A DNA stretch of 64,000 bases from Lepas anatifera (Eukaryota; Arthropoda; Thecostraca; Lepadidae): contig JAOTON010000385.1 in NCBI GenBank assembly GCA_034440635.1, forward strand, positions 2,944,501-3,008,500. Reading direction: 5' to 3'. The translations under genes were made by a program, and so were the position numbers. Under the pieces are notes generated by a model. That model was not told the origin of the DNA and did not search any database. It was given only the letters and a program-made list of their open reading frames with translations. This document shows, piece by piece, positions 37,215-49,300 of the stretch (its first letter is position 1; every line of letters starts with the position of its first letter).

Positions 37215-37745
37215 ATAACTAATTTCATTGACCTAGGTCAATATTGTCAAGGTCAAACGAGGTCATAAAGGTCAAATTTTGGCTATGCTTGGGACCTGTT
37301 GGGAAATGCCCTGATAATGCGTGGAAAAAGCCGGGAGTAAGCTAAGGCCGGACCACGGTCATAGAGGTTGTGTCGCAAAGAATCTTTCCTTCATTTTTGA
37401 GGTCTAGGTCATTCAAGGTCATCGACCAATGACGCCACAATATGGTATATTCCCTATTATGCACACTTAAAGTAGCACTATAGCAAACCTTGTGCTGGAA
37501 AGGAGGATTGACCTTTACCCATGATCTTTAACCTTGACCTTTGACCTTGAACTTACACCTGGGTTACCTTTACTACGACGTCATAGCATAATATACGTCA
37601 GACTGGGACACGTAAAGCACCGGAGTCAATGACCTTGAAATTGCTGGTATGACTTTGAACTTTGACCTCGACCTTCACGTGAGGTGACCTTGACAAACAA
37701 TCCCGTCTATATGACACTGTGACGTCACCACTTGGTCTCCAATAC
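37215..37745. repeat. AGGTCA/TGACCT-rich segment
   Basis: Dense half-sites, including the perfect DR1 array TGACCTTTGACCT at 37535-37547. Related to the cores of the TTAA-flanked elements; its own ends are unclear (TTAA near 37166). Confidence 0.6.
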
Positions 37746-37865
37746 AAGCAAGCCGGTTAGACTGCGCGGTCGCGGCGATTTCAAAATGTAAGTCGGACTT
37801 TAGAAGCCTATAAATCAAACAATTTTCGACAAATTTTCAAAATTGTTTCACTTGTCGACGCGCTG

Positions 37866-39101
37866 TTAACCCTATTTCCGTCAGGCTCCCGGCTACCCCT
37901 ATTTCCGGCAGGGGGGCAATATCGGCCCCCTAAGATCTCGTAATCTAACCGGCCGATTTTGAAAATTCAAAGTGCCATAGATTCCTCTGCTGCTAAACTT
38001 TATTTTGAAAAAAAGAAAATTTCAAAATTTTTATTTTTTAGGAGAAGGTCGTGCAAAATATACAATTTTTGTGTATTTTTTAGATTTTCCATAACCCTTG
38101 TCTCTGTTGTACGATTTTCACAAAACTAGTTCAGATTTACAAATAATTGACCCAAAATTTTCATATACTCGAGTTACGCAAAAATTCGAAATTCAATGGC
38201 AGTTCCAGGACCAGGACTATGAGGGGAAATATATACAACCTAAAAAGTTTTTGTTACGCGGATTAGAAGCCGTCATATACTGCTTGGCATCTTTGGCACA
38301 TAAATAAATGAGAAAAAAGTGAAAAACTCATCAGGGGCGGATGCAGTAAGGTAAAACAGTGGGGTAAAATACATACCAACAATATGCGAATGGTATGCAT
38401 GAGTATATTAGTCCCTCGACTAGTTGAAATTTAATTTGATAATTTTTACCCTCCCATAGCAGCTCTGGGAAAGGGGGTGACATAGGCGGATCAAGGACTC
38501 GTCGTGGGGGTGGGGGTGATTGGAAACACATTTTCAATATACAACGATATTGAGTCGCGGCGGTGATACTGGCTGGAAATATACATTTTGAAAATGTGCA
38601 GTGACTGGACACGCCTCTGGTAATCTAGAATTGGGTTACAACTATTTTGAATTTTCATATACCCAATTGTATTCGCCCTGACACGGCTGTAAGCAGTCTT
38701 CTCACTTACTAACGTTTAGTCCTTCTTGATAACATTCCCCATTTTGAACTGCTGTAACCGCCCCTGATGAATACAAATAGTGACAATTGTGAATGCACTA
38801 TCATCTCACATAAAAATGATATAATAAAACCATATAACTGGTATCAGGATCAGCAGAGACGGCTTCCTTTTACAAAAAAACCCATCGCATACGATAATAC
38901 TTGGTTTGTGGATAGAACCTCCCCAAAACCCAGCCATAGCTCCGCCCCTGGTAAATATATAATCTTGAAAATTTCAGAAACCTGCCTGTACTAGTTTTAG
39001 GAAAAGTCAGGAAGTTTCAAGTTCTATCGCAAGCCGTTTCGGAGATATTCTCGAAAACCTGAAGGGGGGCAATATTAGCCCCCTGCCGGAAATAGGGTTA
39101 A
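37866..39101. mobile_element. TTAA element with CCCTATTTCCGGCAGGGGG termini
   Basis: Left: TTAACCCTATTTCCGTCAGG, then a repeat of CCCTATTTCCGGCAGGGGGG and CAATATCGGCCCCC. Right, reversed: TTAACCCTATTTCCGGCAGG, then GGGCTAATATTGCCCCCC. TTAACCCTA matches the start of piggyBac-type termini. No transposase is present. A hAT-like MITE sits inside (38329-38768). Confidence 0.8.
38329..38768. mobile_element. hAT-like MITE nested in the 37.9-kb TTAA element
   Basis: CATCAGGGGCGGATGCAG at the left and, reversed, CATCAGGGGCGGTTACAG at the right. A second GGCGGATCAAGGAC-type end near 38484 suggests a further nested copy. Confidence 0.55.
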
Positions 39102-39870
39102 ATTTTATCAAATGCGGCCGATTTCCGTGTTTTGGCTACAAGTGGTTCTCCGGTTACCCCGGAAAAATAGTTGGGAGTGTATCTGAGGCCCCTCCAGTGC
39201 GCGTGTTAACACGCAGAGTAGAAGAAAGGGGTAGAATATATCCCTACCATGAATTTCGTCAACAAGGCATATCAAAATATCAGTCCGTGAAGGTCAGTAC
39301 GTTTCTCTACCACCCCCCCGCCCATCCTCCGCTACATATGATATCGCGGTATCGCCAACTATGGGACGTAGGTCACCTGAGCAGCCCGAGCGACATCTTG
39401 CGTCAGCTCGTGACAGTGGGAACGGCGAGGAAATTCGATTCCCGATTGGATCCCTAGGACACCTCGGAACTCCGATGGTTACGGCGACCGTTCATTTGGA
39501 TGAAAAGGTATGACTGGTATTTACCATATGTGGTTTAACGTGTGATATGCAGCAAAACAGGATTCCTAGGTATCGTTTTTTGCTGTCCCGGCATTGCTTG
39601 AAGGTGTTATAATAAATGTCTGAATTCCGGGATCACGAGAGGCTTAATCCCGTGATTAAGGCTTTTTGAAAATAGCAGGATCCCAATCCCGAGATTGACA
39701 TACCAGGCAGGAACATTTCTCATGCAATAAATGGTTCGTTATCGGCAGTCCCTCCGGGTATTTGGATAACAGTCAACACAGCAGCCAATACACAAATTTA
39801 GACGGTTATTGTGCTTTGAAATTGAATAAACTAACTTCTGCACTTCTAGGCATTTATTATAGCATTGTTC

Positions 39871-40109
39871 CATAAGTGTCGCCACCAACAAAAAAGTGGG
39901 GGGGGCCAGCCAAACTTCAACCTGATGCTGACACAAAACTTTCAACGTCAGGACCAAAAACTGTTCGAATTTGGGCTCTTTGTTGCCTCCCGCAGCGGCT
40001 GGATATAAGAATGTCCGGTTTTCTCTCATTTTGACTGAGATCAGGAAATTGTTGGCCAAAAAGTGGGGGGGGCAGGCCCCCCTGGCCCCCCTTTCCGACG
40101 CGTATGCAT
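39871..40109. repeat. Dispersed repeat, copy 2
   Basis: Collinear with 494-710 with small indels. Includes GTTCGAATTTGGGCTC and CATTTTGACTGAGATC. Likely a transposon fragment of unknown class. Confidence 0.85.
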
Positions 40110-43100
40110 TGTTCTCTGATAGTCAACTCATATTGCTCATTCTTGGCCGGTCCATGCCTCTATTCGGTAGCCCACGGCGTTGCGTTAACACCGCAGCGGC
40201 CTGGTTGGAGCCACAACCTGAGTTATTATATGTCATCTGGAGCACGGGGCTGCAAGTGGACGCAAGATATTTTGACTTGCCCTTGTAGAGCACATCCTGG
40301 GGAATCGTTTGATGGTAGTCTTATGCTGGGCCGATGCTGGCCAAGTTTTAAATCCCTCTCTTTGTATTTGTAAATCGAACAGTTTTTTAGATATGCAGTA
40401 TACTGAGAGAATGGTCTATAAAATAGTTGTCAAAACTATTTTTGCATTATTTTATACCAAAACCCATTGCAAAGGGCTCACACAACAGTGGCATTGCCAT
40501 ACTTTGACCTGTAATTGCTTTCATGGTCGATTTTAAGCATAATGAAATGTACGTAGTTTTCGCTGCAGATCTCTGGTCCGCCGGTGGCGCACCCGAATGC
40601 TTACTTCAGGCAACTCTACAGACTTCCGTAGCACAGTTTGTGTTTTCCATGTCTGTTTCAAGTGCAGTGAAGAATTCTCTATCAGTATATGTGCTCAGTA
40701 AATGATTTAGAAAAAGTTGCATTTTCGTAATATTGGCCACGGACGGAGGCATTTAGGGCCTATGTGCGTCGTAGGAAGCAAATTAATTGTATTTGAATGA
40801 AAGACTTCCGTAGGCTCGTAAAAATCATTACGTGCCATTTCTGAAAATAATTTATAGTAATATCTTTATATCCAATGCAAATATTGTATTTTAAATCAAA
40901 CATTTCGTCAAATAGTTCGGACTAACCTCATGGTCCTTCTAGATCAGGACCGAGTGGCACAACCGTACCAGACACCCGGCCACATGAGTGGATTGGGCCG
41001 TTCCCGCAGTCGGTACGGTACGGAAGCGGCTCATGTACCCGGGGTCATTGCCGGCGCAGTGGGCGGGAACTGGCGCTGTCGAACGGTTCCACATGTACAG
41101 GCGACCACGCTGGCCCCTTTTACATACATTGCAACAAAATAGCAATGGCTTTAAGGGTGAATTTAAAAGCTGAAAGGAATGCTAGTAACCCCGGAGACAA
41201 AGCTTGGTTAATGTTCTAGACACCAAGGGTGTAACCAGATGGTCGAATTATCATGAAATATTTCCAGACCAAATTTGGACTTAGTCTGGCGACCAAGCTG
41301 TTTGATAATCCCTACTCCGAGTATTACACAGGGAGACATCCGGCCACAGGGGGCTGAGTAACTCTACAAAAAAAACAAATAAATGCAACTACACTGGATG
41401 CAATGTTCGCCTTTGAAAACACATATTTTCCTCATTGACATTTCAACCACAGCAAAAGTATAAAAGGCGTCTTGGCCATTGGAGTCCCTCTTAGCTCCAA
41501 GTGCAGAAGATCGCAGAGGCATAATTCCCATACGGTAACGATTATCAGTCGTATTTCCCGCATTGTATGAAATAAATGCGATCAAAAAGGCTCCATGTGT
41601 AGCAATCTCTACTAACCAGGGCAAAATTACTGCAAAAACATGACTGGCTGCTGATCAAAAAGTGGCGTCTCCAAGTTTAGTTACGTATTATATTAGGCCG
41701 CGTAACAAAATATATGCCTCCTGCATACTGTACGTTGAGCTCATGGACTCAACTGTTGTGCATACCCCTTAACACTGCTCAAACCTATAACACTATGCAG
41801 TTTATCTTTTTCATCACGTTTTTAACAGTCAAGTCAGGGACCTCCGCATAGCTTCCTTTAATGAGAATGTGATGCCCAAATGGCACGTAAATGAAAGAAA
41901 ACGCGCCGGTTTCACGTCCTGTTTTTTCAGGACTTGCATTTTACAGAGCAACTGCGCTTCACGAGTCCAGTTTTTGTAATGCTCTTCCCTCACCCCCTCC
42001 CCCTCTCCTGGGAGCCTAGCGACCGGCACCGGCTGTTAGTGATACCTGAAGCTGACGCGGGGTTAATGGGGACGAATTCCACTCTTAACACATCTTAATT
42101 CTCTGCAAATGGTGAGCTTAAGGGGGAGTTCCTGCCCGAATAAGGCGAATCAACAGTGTGATCAATCTCCTGCCAATCTCAGTTCAATACTTACTACAAA
42201 AGTTCCATATTCCATTTTGAGAGAAAACTTGCCGTCCAACAGAAACATGTCAAATTAATATACAACACGACAAATAGCGCATCTCTCACACCAAATTCGT
42301 CTCTCACACCAGATTCGTACCATATTCTTCTCTCACCAATACATATGGGCATATAAATGACAGCTCAAAATAATCACACACCACTGCAAACCTCCGCATC
42401 ATTTGATCACTATGTTATTTACTGGACAGCAGGCACGAACAATCCGTCCCCGGTTTACACAACTGTTCTCTGGCGTGTAAATACCCTTCAGGTACTGATA
42501 CAATGGCTTACATCTCAACAATCATCTCACCTCGAGCGCATCTTCTCACGGCATTCACGCCGATGGCGCGCTCAACTTAAGACCTTAAAACTTCAACGGC
42601 ACGCCAAGTATCAAGACCTGCACCATGGAAGCATTAGTTAACCTCGGAAATGCGTTGTAAGCACTGCTCGGCTTACGTTTCCATCGCGTTATCGCCCGCT
42701 CCTTACAGACGGCCGGCGAGCGGGGCGGCGGAGCTACACGGCGACCAGCAGGACGGTGGCTGGCCGCACCATGGAAGACTAGTACCTGGTAGGGCCTTGC
42801 TTATAACTGCCTTCTAGCTCGGTGTCTAGCGCCATCTTGGATTGGCTCATAAACTCCATCTTTGATGGGCTCTTCCTGTAAAAAACACCAGGGTAAACAT
42901 TGACCAAGATCACCGCCCACTCCTCTAGAGAACCTACTGGGTTTCCTAGGATGGAAATTCACCACAACATAAAATATAACATCAATGAAAACACGTCACG
43001 AAGCCCAGTAACTTTGGAGAAATCGTGCCGAAACGTCGAATCGTTACAATTAATATTTATAACATGCTCTGCACTTTTAACCTGTTGAACGCCGAATCAG

Positions 43101-43261
43101 ATGGGTGTGCTCCGTGAGGACGGGGGAAGGGGGGGCACAGTTTCACTATTCCAGACCTATTTGAAGTGAGAACCAGGATAGTGTCATATGAGGTCCTAAC
43201 AAAATTATGCGGTTGACTATAAAAGACTTTCAAAATTATTTTCACATATAAAGCGTCTTAC
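40110..43261. other. No gene recognised; downstream of CTNS
   Basis: Must contain the CTNS 3' UTR at its high-coordinate end, but I could not place a poly(A) signal. A CpG-rich patch at 42660-42800 could be a promoter. No exon is supported. Confidence 0.4.
40727..40768 (-). repeat. 42-bp perfect inverted repeat, arm 2
   Basis: Reverse complement of 36575-36616 without mismatch, 4.1 kb away. Confidence 0.95.
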
Positions 43262-43325
43262 CTACAATCTTGGTTGAATGTCAACATCGCCGAAATCGTC
43301 CATTCGGGTGTAGGGAGCATTATTA
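43262..43325 (-). CDS. CTNS: CTNS last coding exon (cytosolic tail, stop)
   Basis: Acceptor TTGTTGCAG|T; the T completes CG|T (Arg). Twenty codons and a TAG stop follow. The tail starts [12 protein letters not shown] and contains YTRM, a YxxPhi-type lysosomal sorting motif. It was chosen because acceptor, phase and immediate stop all agree with exon 8. There is no strong homology of its own, as expected for a cytosolic tail. Confidence 0.8.
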
Positions 43326-46300
43326 CTGCAACAAAGTAAGCCACCCACTGAGAGCAAGACAGGACACACAGCGGACAACAACCCACGGCAGAGAACATAG
43401 CAACACGGCGCACAGCAGGCACTACGAAAGCGGTACATCTAAACGCCCGGACAGCAAATACCCGGACACAAACGGAGCTGGCATCTACCACTCCCTGCGG
43501 TCCAAGACTGGTGGCGAGATAATACTTGGAGAACTTCTAGCCATGTGAAAACCTCATCAAGATTGTACAATTTCGAGCACAGTTCCCTTCGCATTCTCAT
43601 CAGCACTCGTGACTAGGAGCAGAAAAGAAATAAAAGAGGGAAACAGCTACGATAATTACCTGACCACTCAGGCATCAGGCGCAATGCTCTCGAGAGTAAG
43701 GATGAGCCGGGAGGATCTGTGGATGGAAGGTAAGGAGCACTGAGTGGAGGCAGAAAGATTCTGGAACGCCCCTGGTATTTCACTTTCATGGAACTTACCG
43801 GACCAAAGCCAGACCTCGAATTCGAGTGTAGCCAGACCTCGAATTCGAGGTCTGGCGACACTATGACGAAAAATTTGAGATTTGACCTTCCTGATTCTGA
43901 TGAAGGGATGTGCCGGAAGGTGTAATCTAAGTATATTTTACATCCAGGATTCGAGGAGACAGGCCAGTATATACCTTGTCAACTTATAATCATGCTCCTC
44001 ACTTTAGCGCTCCAAAACCTATTAAAAGGGATCCTTTAGTTCTGGAGGTGTGCTTTAGACTCTGGTCCTGAAGATTCTGTGATTTTCAGGGATCTGAGGA
44101 TTACAACCAGCCAAAGACAAATCTACTGCGGAGAATGACGACAAACATAAATGGTTTAGACGACTATACATGAACTGGACAACATACAACAAAAACGAAA
44201 CTTTGATTTGCCCTTAAGCTAGTTCAGAGGCAGCCTCGGAAACAATTCACAACACTTCACACATTACCCCAAGAATCAAGAGCTTACAGACGCAACACAA
44301 AAACAGAGCGTTTAAGGCAAAATTGGAGTCATATTACAGGTAACATGTTCATCAATGAGGCTAGATGACGGAAGATCAGATGGATTCCTACCTAAATCAT
44401 GTGAACAAAATCTATGCAAGATACCCAAAAAGTGTCATCAAACCACACTACTCACCGATAAAGGCAATAGTGCTGGATTATGAAGAGGCAGTCGAACAAG
44501 ACAGAGAAAAGTCCCAGGCCAAACTTCGTCGGGTTGCCAAAAATGGAGGACCAATCGTCTGCGAACAGAAGGAATTAACTGAACGTTGTGGAAATGTTTG
44601 ACGATAAAGTGTAATACGGCGACTTACTCCAGACAAAAAGGACCACTTTCCGTCGTAGCGGAGGTTTCGAAAGTCTTAAGTCTTATTAAAACTTTTTCGC
44701 GAGGTAGACATGCAAATAAGCTCAGATTGATCATGAAACGTGCTCCCGAATTCCCCTTTAGCCCCATTTTTAGACGATTAGTCTCTAGGCCGGTCAGAGT
44801 TGTCACAAATCACATACACTCACGGCATGGAAAAACCGCTAGGTACTGCACGAGCCGCCTTCAATAATAACCATAGCGTGTAAGACCTGGGTCAGACGAG
44901 GAGAGATCTTAACTCCAAGCTCCCATATTAGACAGCGCCAGGCACATAAATCCGGCATCAGAGCTGAATCAAGAGACCGAGCAATTTAAGCAGACATCAG
45001 ATTCTGCCGCTCTGGTGCGATCTGTTTCAGGGATTACATGGAACGATCTTTGACGGCGACCAGCTTATCCCTCCAGAACCCATGAGCAGGGGCTAGGACA
45101 AAACCTCGCGCGGCTGGAAGATGAATAATTTCCAGAAACATATCACCGAACATCTTTGTTTGAATCCCTACAGCTCGACGAAAACACAACGCTTTCTAAT
45201 CCGCTTAAGAAACGTGCGCATCTGTCTGAAAACGACTTAGGCTCTTTGCCGAGGCTCCTTAGCCGGATCTCGTCCGTTAGCTCTGGCCCCCGACAAACAT
45301 GGCCATTGCTAGGTGTTTCCGGCTCCGACTATTGTGATAAGCCGGTACAAGTAGTGTGGTGAACCCCGTGTGTGTGTGTGTGTATTGGGGTTTTAGGGCG
45401 CTTTCAGCGACTTGGCCATATAGCGCCTTTCATTACATTACAAGAATTTCTCAGGTGTTAATACTATATGTGGTTTCAACTCTGTGTCGCCAGAAAAGGT
45501 CACTTAAAAATGAGATGGTTAGCACAACTAAGTCTCCCAGCTTCTACCGTCATACATTTCAGATACGCACCAAGCCGTGCGTGCGTCCCACGCTTGTGGT
45601 GGTCTCTCCGTTCGATCAGGATATCCGAGACCCTTGGGTGGAGAGCGGCGAACGAAGGTCGTGTTTCTGTTCATGTAGGTCTCCCGGACTCTCGGCCCAG
45701 AATGCCTGTCATCACTAACAGCGCAAGGGCGCGGCACATCCTGCCAAACATTTTGGACTTCTCCAAAACTTTCTAGGGAGCCCGCTTGCTTTATTTTAAT
45801 AGGGAACTCTTTTTGGACTCTTGGCACCCAAATTTTCTTTCCCTTTGTGTCACGGAAGAGGAAATCTGGTTTTTGATGCTTTTTGCCGCCGTGTTGGGGA
45901 GATACCTTTTCTGAACTTGGGCAAGGGGAAAGCCTTCGCTTCCCTTCACGGGACTCTGTGCCTGAGTGACCTGTGTCGATTGTGTTCGGCGGCGGTGATG
46001 GTGGAGGGTATGGTGGTGGCATAAGTGTAGAGTCGCTACCTGCGGGGGTTGGCAATAGCGCTACACTTGACTCCTTTCGAGCGCTGCGTCCTTTTGGTGG
46101 CGCTGAGGTAGAGCGCTCCGATTCACGTCTCTGTAGCTTGGTTTGTCTCTTTGCTACTTGTGCAGCAGCCCCCGAGTCAGAGACTGGCTGCTTCCCTCTC
46201 TCGTCAGTCTCAGCACCCTTCCCGGAGGGGTCTGCTGTTGGTGCGGCGTCCAATGCCATCACACCTCCTTCACGGGTACCCGCTTGGGTGCCCTTATCAG

Positions 46301-49300
46301 CTGTGAGCCCACTATGATCACCAGCTGCGGTGCTGCTGGGGATACAACAGAGTTCCCTATTGGGTCAGTTTGAATGCACTTATCCTCTGTGGTCCTAACT
46401 CCACTTGTCTGGGTACTGGAGCAGTTAACTGGCTGTGGCACCCGCCCACTGCAAAGGCTCATAAAATCACGGACCGATAAATGCTCGATATCCCGCAGGG
46501 AAGAGTCTAGATTGAAGGATGGCCTCTTTCGCTCAGGCCCGCCCACAAGGGCGTCACGATAGGGGAAGGACCGCATGGTAGTTTCCTCCGTCACAGATGG
46601 TTTGGGGAGAACCAGGTACCTCACAGCCGCTATCTCCCCGTGCTGCGACCTCTTTGGGAGACCTTCCCAGGACCCTACCTTTCATCTTTTCCCGCTCAGA
46701 AAGGAACATAGGGCAAGTGCGCGACCACGCCTCGTGGTCTCCATCACATCCGACGCACTTAGGGACGTCAGCCTCGCAAGACGCTGAGCCGTGGCCTGCC
46801 AACGAGCACCTCCCACACTTCTTCTGTCCCCTGCAAGCCTTCGCCACATGGCCGTATCTGTGGCATCGGTAGCATCGCGTTGGGTCTGGTACGAATCTGC
46901 GCATGCGCACGGAAAGCCAGCCTACACGGATGGTTTGAGGCAACTCCGTGGTATTGAATGTAAGGACGAAAGTGTTTGTTGCTACGAGCTCACCGTTCAG
47001 CCTCTTACTCATTCTCCGCACGTTTGTCACCCCCTGTTCCTCCAAGCCACTCAGAACGTCCTGTTCTGTCGACTCTGCGAGCTCCCGACAAGTCACAACA
47101 CCAGAAGAGCTGTTCTTTGTCGGGTGGAGAGCTACTGTCACTGGTATCGAAACTAAGGCGCCTCCTTCTCCCGGGTAGGAGAGGCTTTAGCTGACAACAG
47201 ACGGCACGTTTCTTCCTCTGAAGACATGGTGACATCCAACTTGGTGGCGTTGTGCCGATAGACATGGGTCGTGGTCCCAAATTTAGACAGAGCACGGACA
47301 ACCTGAAAGGGATTAATTTTCCGATCCTCATCCAGAGCGAGGACCAGGACCTTAGAAGAGGTCTTGTCCCATGTAGGGGTAGAGGAGCCAGCCTGATCTG
47401 GTCTAGTCCGCGCGGAATGTCTGACTTCCATAATATCGGTAGTGTGCGAGGGTGAACTCAAGGTGGTCTGTGCTGTGGCAGAGGTCGGGATCCGTACAGT
47501 CTGGTTAGCGGAGGTTGAAGCTTGTAAAGATGCCATGAGAGAGATATTTACCTTCGGCCCCACGGGTTGCCAGCTGTCAATAGCTGGGCCCGGGGCTGGT
47601 ACAGTGCCTACGGGGGCAGGTGCGCCCGTCTCAGAGGGGCGAGAGATACTCACACAACCCCTCCGATCAGAACGCACCCACCCCTTGACGCCATTAGCCC
47701 AGTGGGCCGGCAGGGCCATGAGTCGGGACGAAGCAAAACGCGGCAGCCCTCACGCAGCGGAGACTGAAGTCCACCAGGCGCGCGCAACAGGCCGAAGTCT
47801 CGCAAATCGACGGTTTCCGAAACCCCGACCCGCGTCGCGCCCGGCAAGAACTATCACAGTCCCCACCGCGAAGGGCGCCGCGCTGCACGCCCGAAACATA
47901 ATCCCTCCTGCCCAGCTGAACCGAGCGACAGTGCCCGTAGACACTGCCGCGTAGCTAGGCCGCCCGCGGCAGCCTACGGACGGCTTACCCCCGGTTAGAT
48001 CGAGATATCTGGGCCAAAGGGGCGTGTTGGAGCCCTCGGGACTGACCCGCCCGAGGGAGACCTCAACCCCCAGGATCCCGTCAACCTCGTCGCCGGGGCT
48101 CGAGATAGGCCTCGAGTGGGCGCCTTGCACCCATAAAATGCCGAAGATGGCAAATAACTGTGGAAACAACAACTAAAGCATAAAAAGGGGGCAGGAACTA
48201 AAAATAATCAACAAAATAAGAGAACAAAACCAAACAAGAGCTACATACTGGGAGGTGCAGGACAGAGCTGACCCGATCCAATACGGTTACCGACCAGGTA
48301 ACGAAGGGCCCGGAGGGCAGACATCAGCATCACCACGGACCTCATCACCAGAGCCGCCGACGACAGACGCCGACTCTAACCGACTGAGACCGGAAGAGGC
48401 GGCGGCCGCCGGAGAGCCAGACATGATGTGTCCGCGGTGATGCGTCGACATGCCTCCCAGGGCTGACTGGGGCCCCGGGCGCGTCACTCCCCGTTGCTCC
48501 ATCTTTACTTGCCGGACGAATCCGGCAAGTGAAGATCGGTCCCCTGAGGGGTGGTGAACCCCCACTAGAGCGTGCTGGTGTACCGGGCACTCGAGCTGAA
48601 TGAAGTGCCCGAACAAGTAAGCGCCACGCGTCAATCTAAAACGCCCAGTTCTGTCTCCAAAACCAGGCTATTTTCACAATGAGATTGCATACTGTGGAAG
48701 CCAATTCTCTGATATATTAGTACAGGGGACAAGCTGTGAACATATTGAAATAAAGCTTGGACTGACCTTGAACTAATCAAAGACCAAAATAGAAAATTAC
48801 GAGGAAAACCTAGGCACCATTTCCCTCTCAGGAAAATCGGACCAGGTCTTGGAAAATCGTGATAAGATAATGCGGTGCTAAGGCAACGCCATCCAAGCCA
48901 CGCTATCTTAATCGTATCAATACAGAAGAGCAATATGAATGTGATAGTATCGTAAAGTAACTCACATTTCTTAGCCTAGTCGCTGAAGCACCCTTAAACC
49001 CCAACACACGCACACACACACACAACTCCGATAAATATTATGATGATCCCTCTCCCTCTCTGCCAGGAGATCAGTGGCGGATCCAGGGGTGGGAAAAAAG
49101 CATTTGCCCCCCCCAGGAAAAGCTCGGGCAAAGCTATTTTACCCCCCAAAGCTGTGGACCTGATTTTGCCCCGGCTCCGCAAGGGTTTCGTGTGGTCACA
49201 TTTTTCACCCCATTACGTTTTCTTGCTTCCTGACTTGAGTTAACCCCCTTAAACCTACCGTCCAGTTAAACTTTGGCCAAGACTTTCACCGCGTGATGTT

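Larger units (their letters stand above)
45368..48550 (-). mobile_element. ORF1-only LINE derivative (I/Jockey-like) in CTNS intron 7
   Basis: A 3.18-kb insertion flanked by a perfect 12-bp target duplication GTGGTGAACCCC (45356-45367 and 48551-48562), in the same orientation as CTNS. The 5' end has a GC-rich leader with a hairpin near 48507-48537 (CTTGCCGGA...TCCGGCAAG). The body carries an ORF1 with zinc knuckles and a Pro/Ser/Lys-rich tail. The 3' end is the stem-loop GGCGCTATATGG...GCGCC, TAAAACCCC and a (CA)n tail at 45368-45432. No endonuclease or reverse transcriptase frame is present between them. It therefore looks like an internally deleted or non-autonomous LINE rather than the usual 5'-truncated copy. 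Clade is inferred from ORF1 and the 3' end only. Confidence 0.82.

Noticed and set aside
44365..44601. A 78-codon plus-strand frame that looks protein-like
   Set aside because: It is the antisense of the cystinosin TM7 exon, which has conserved sequence and proper splice sites on the minus strand.
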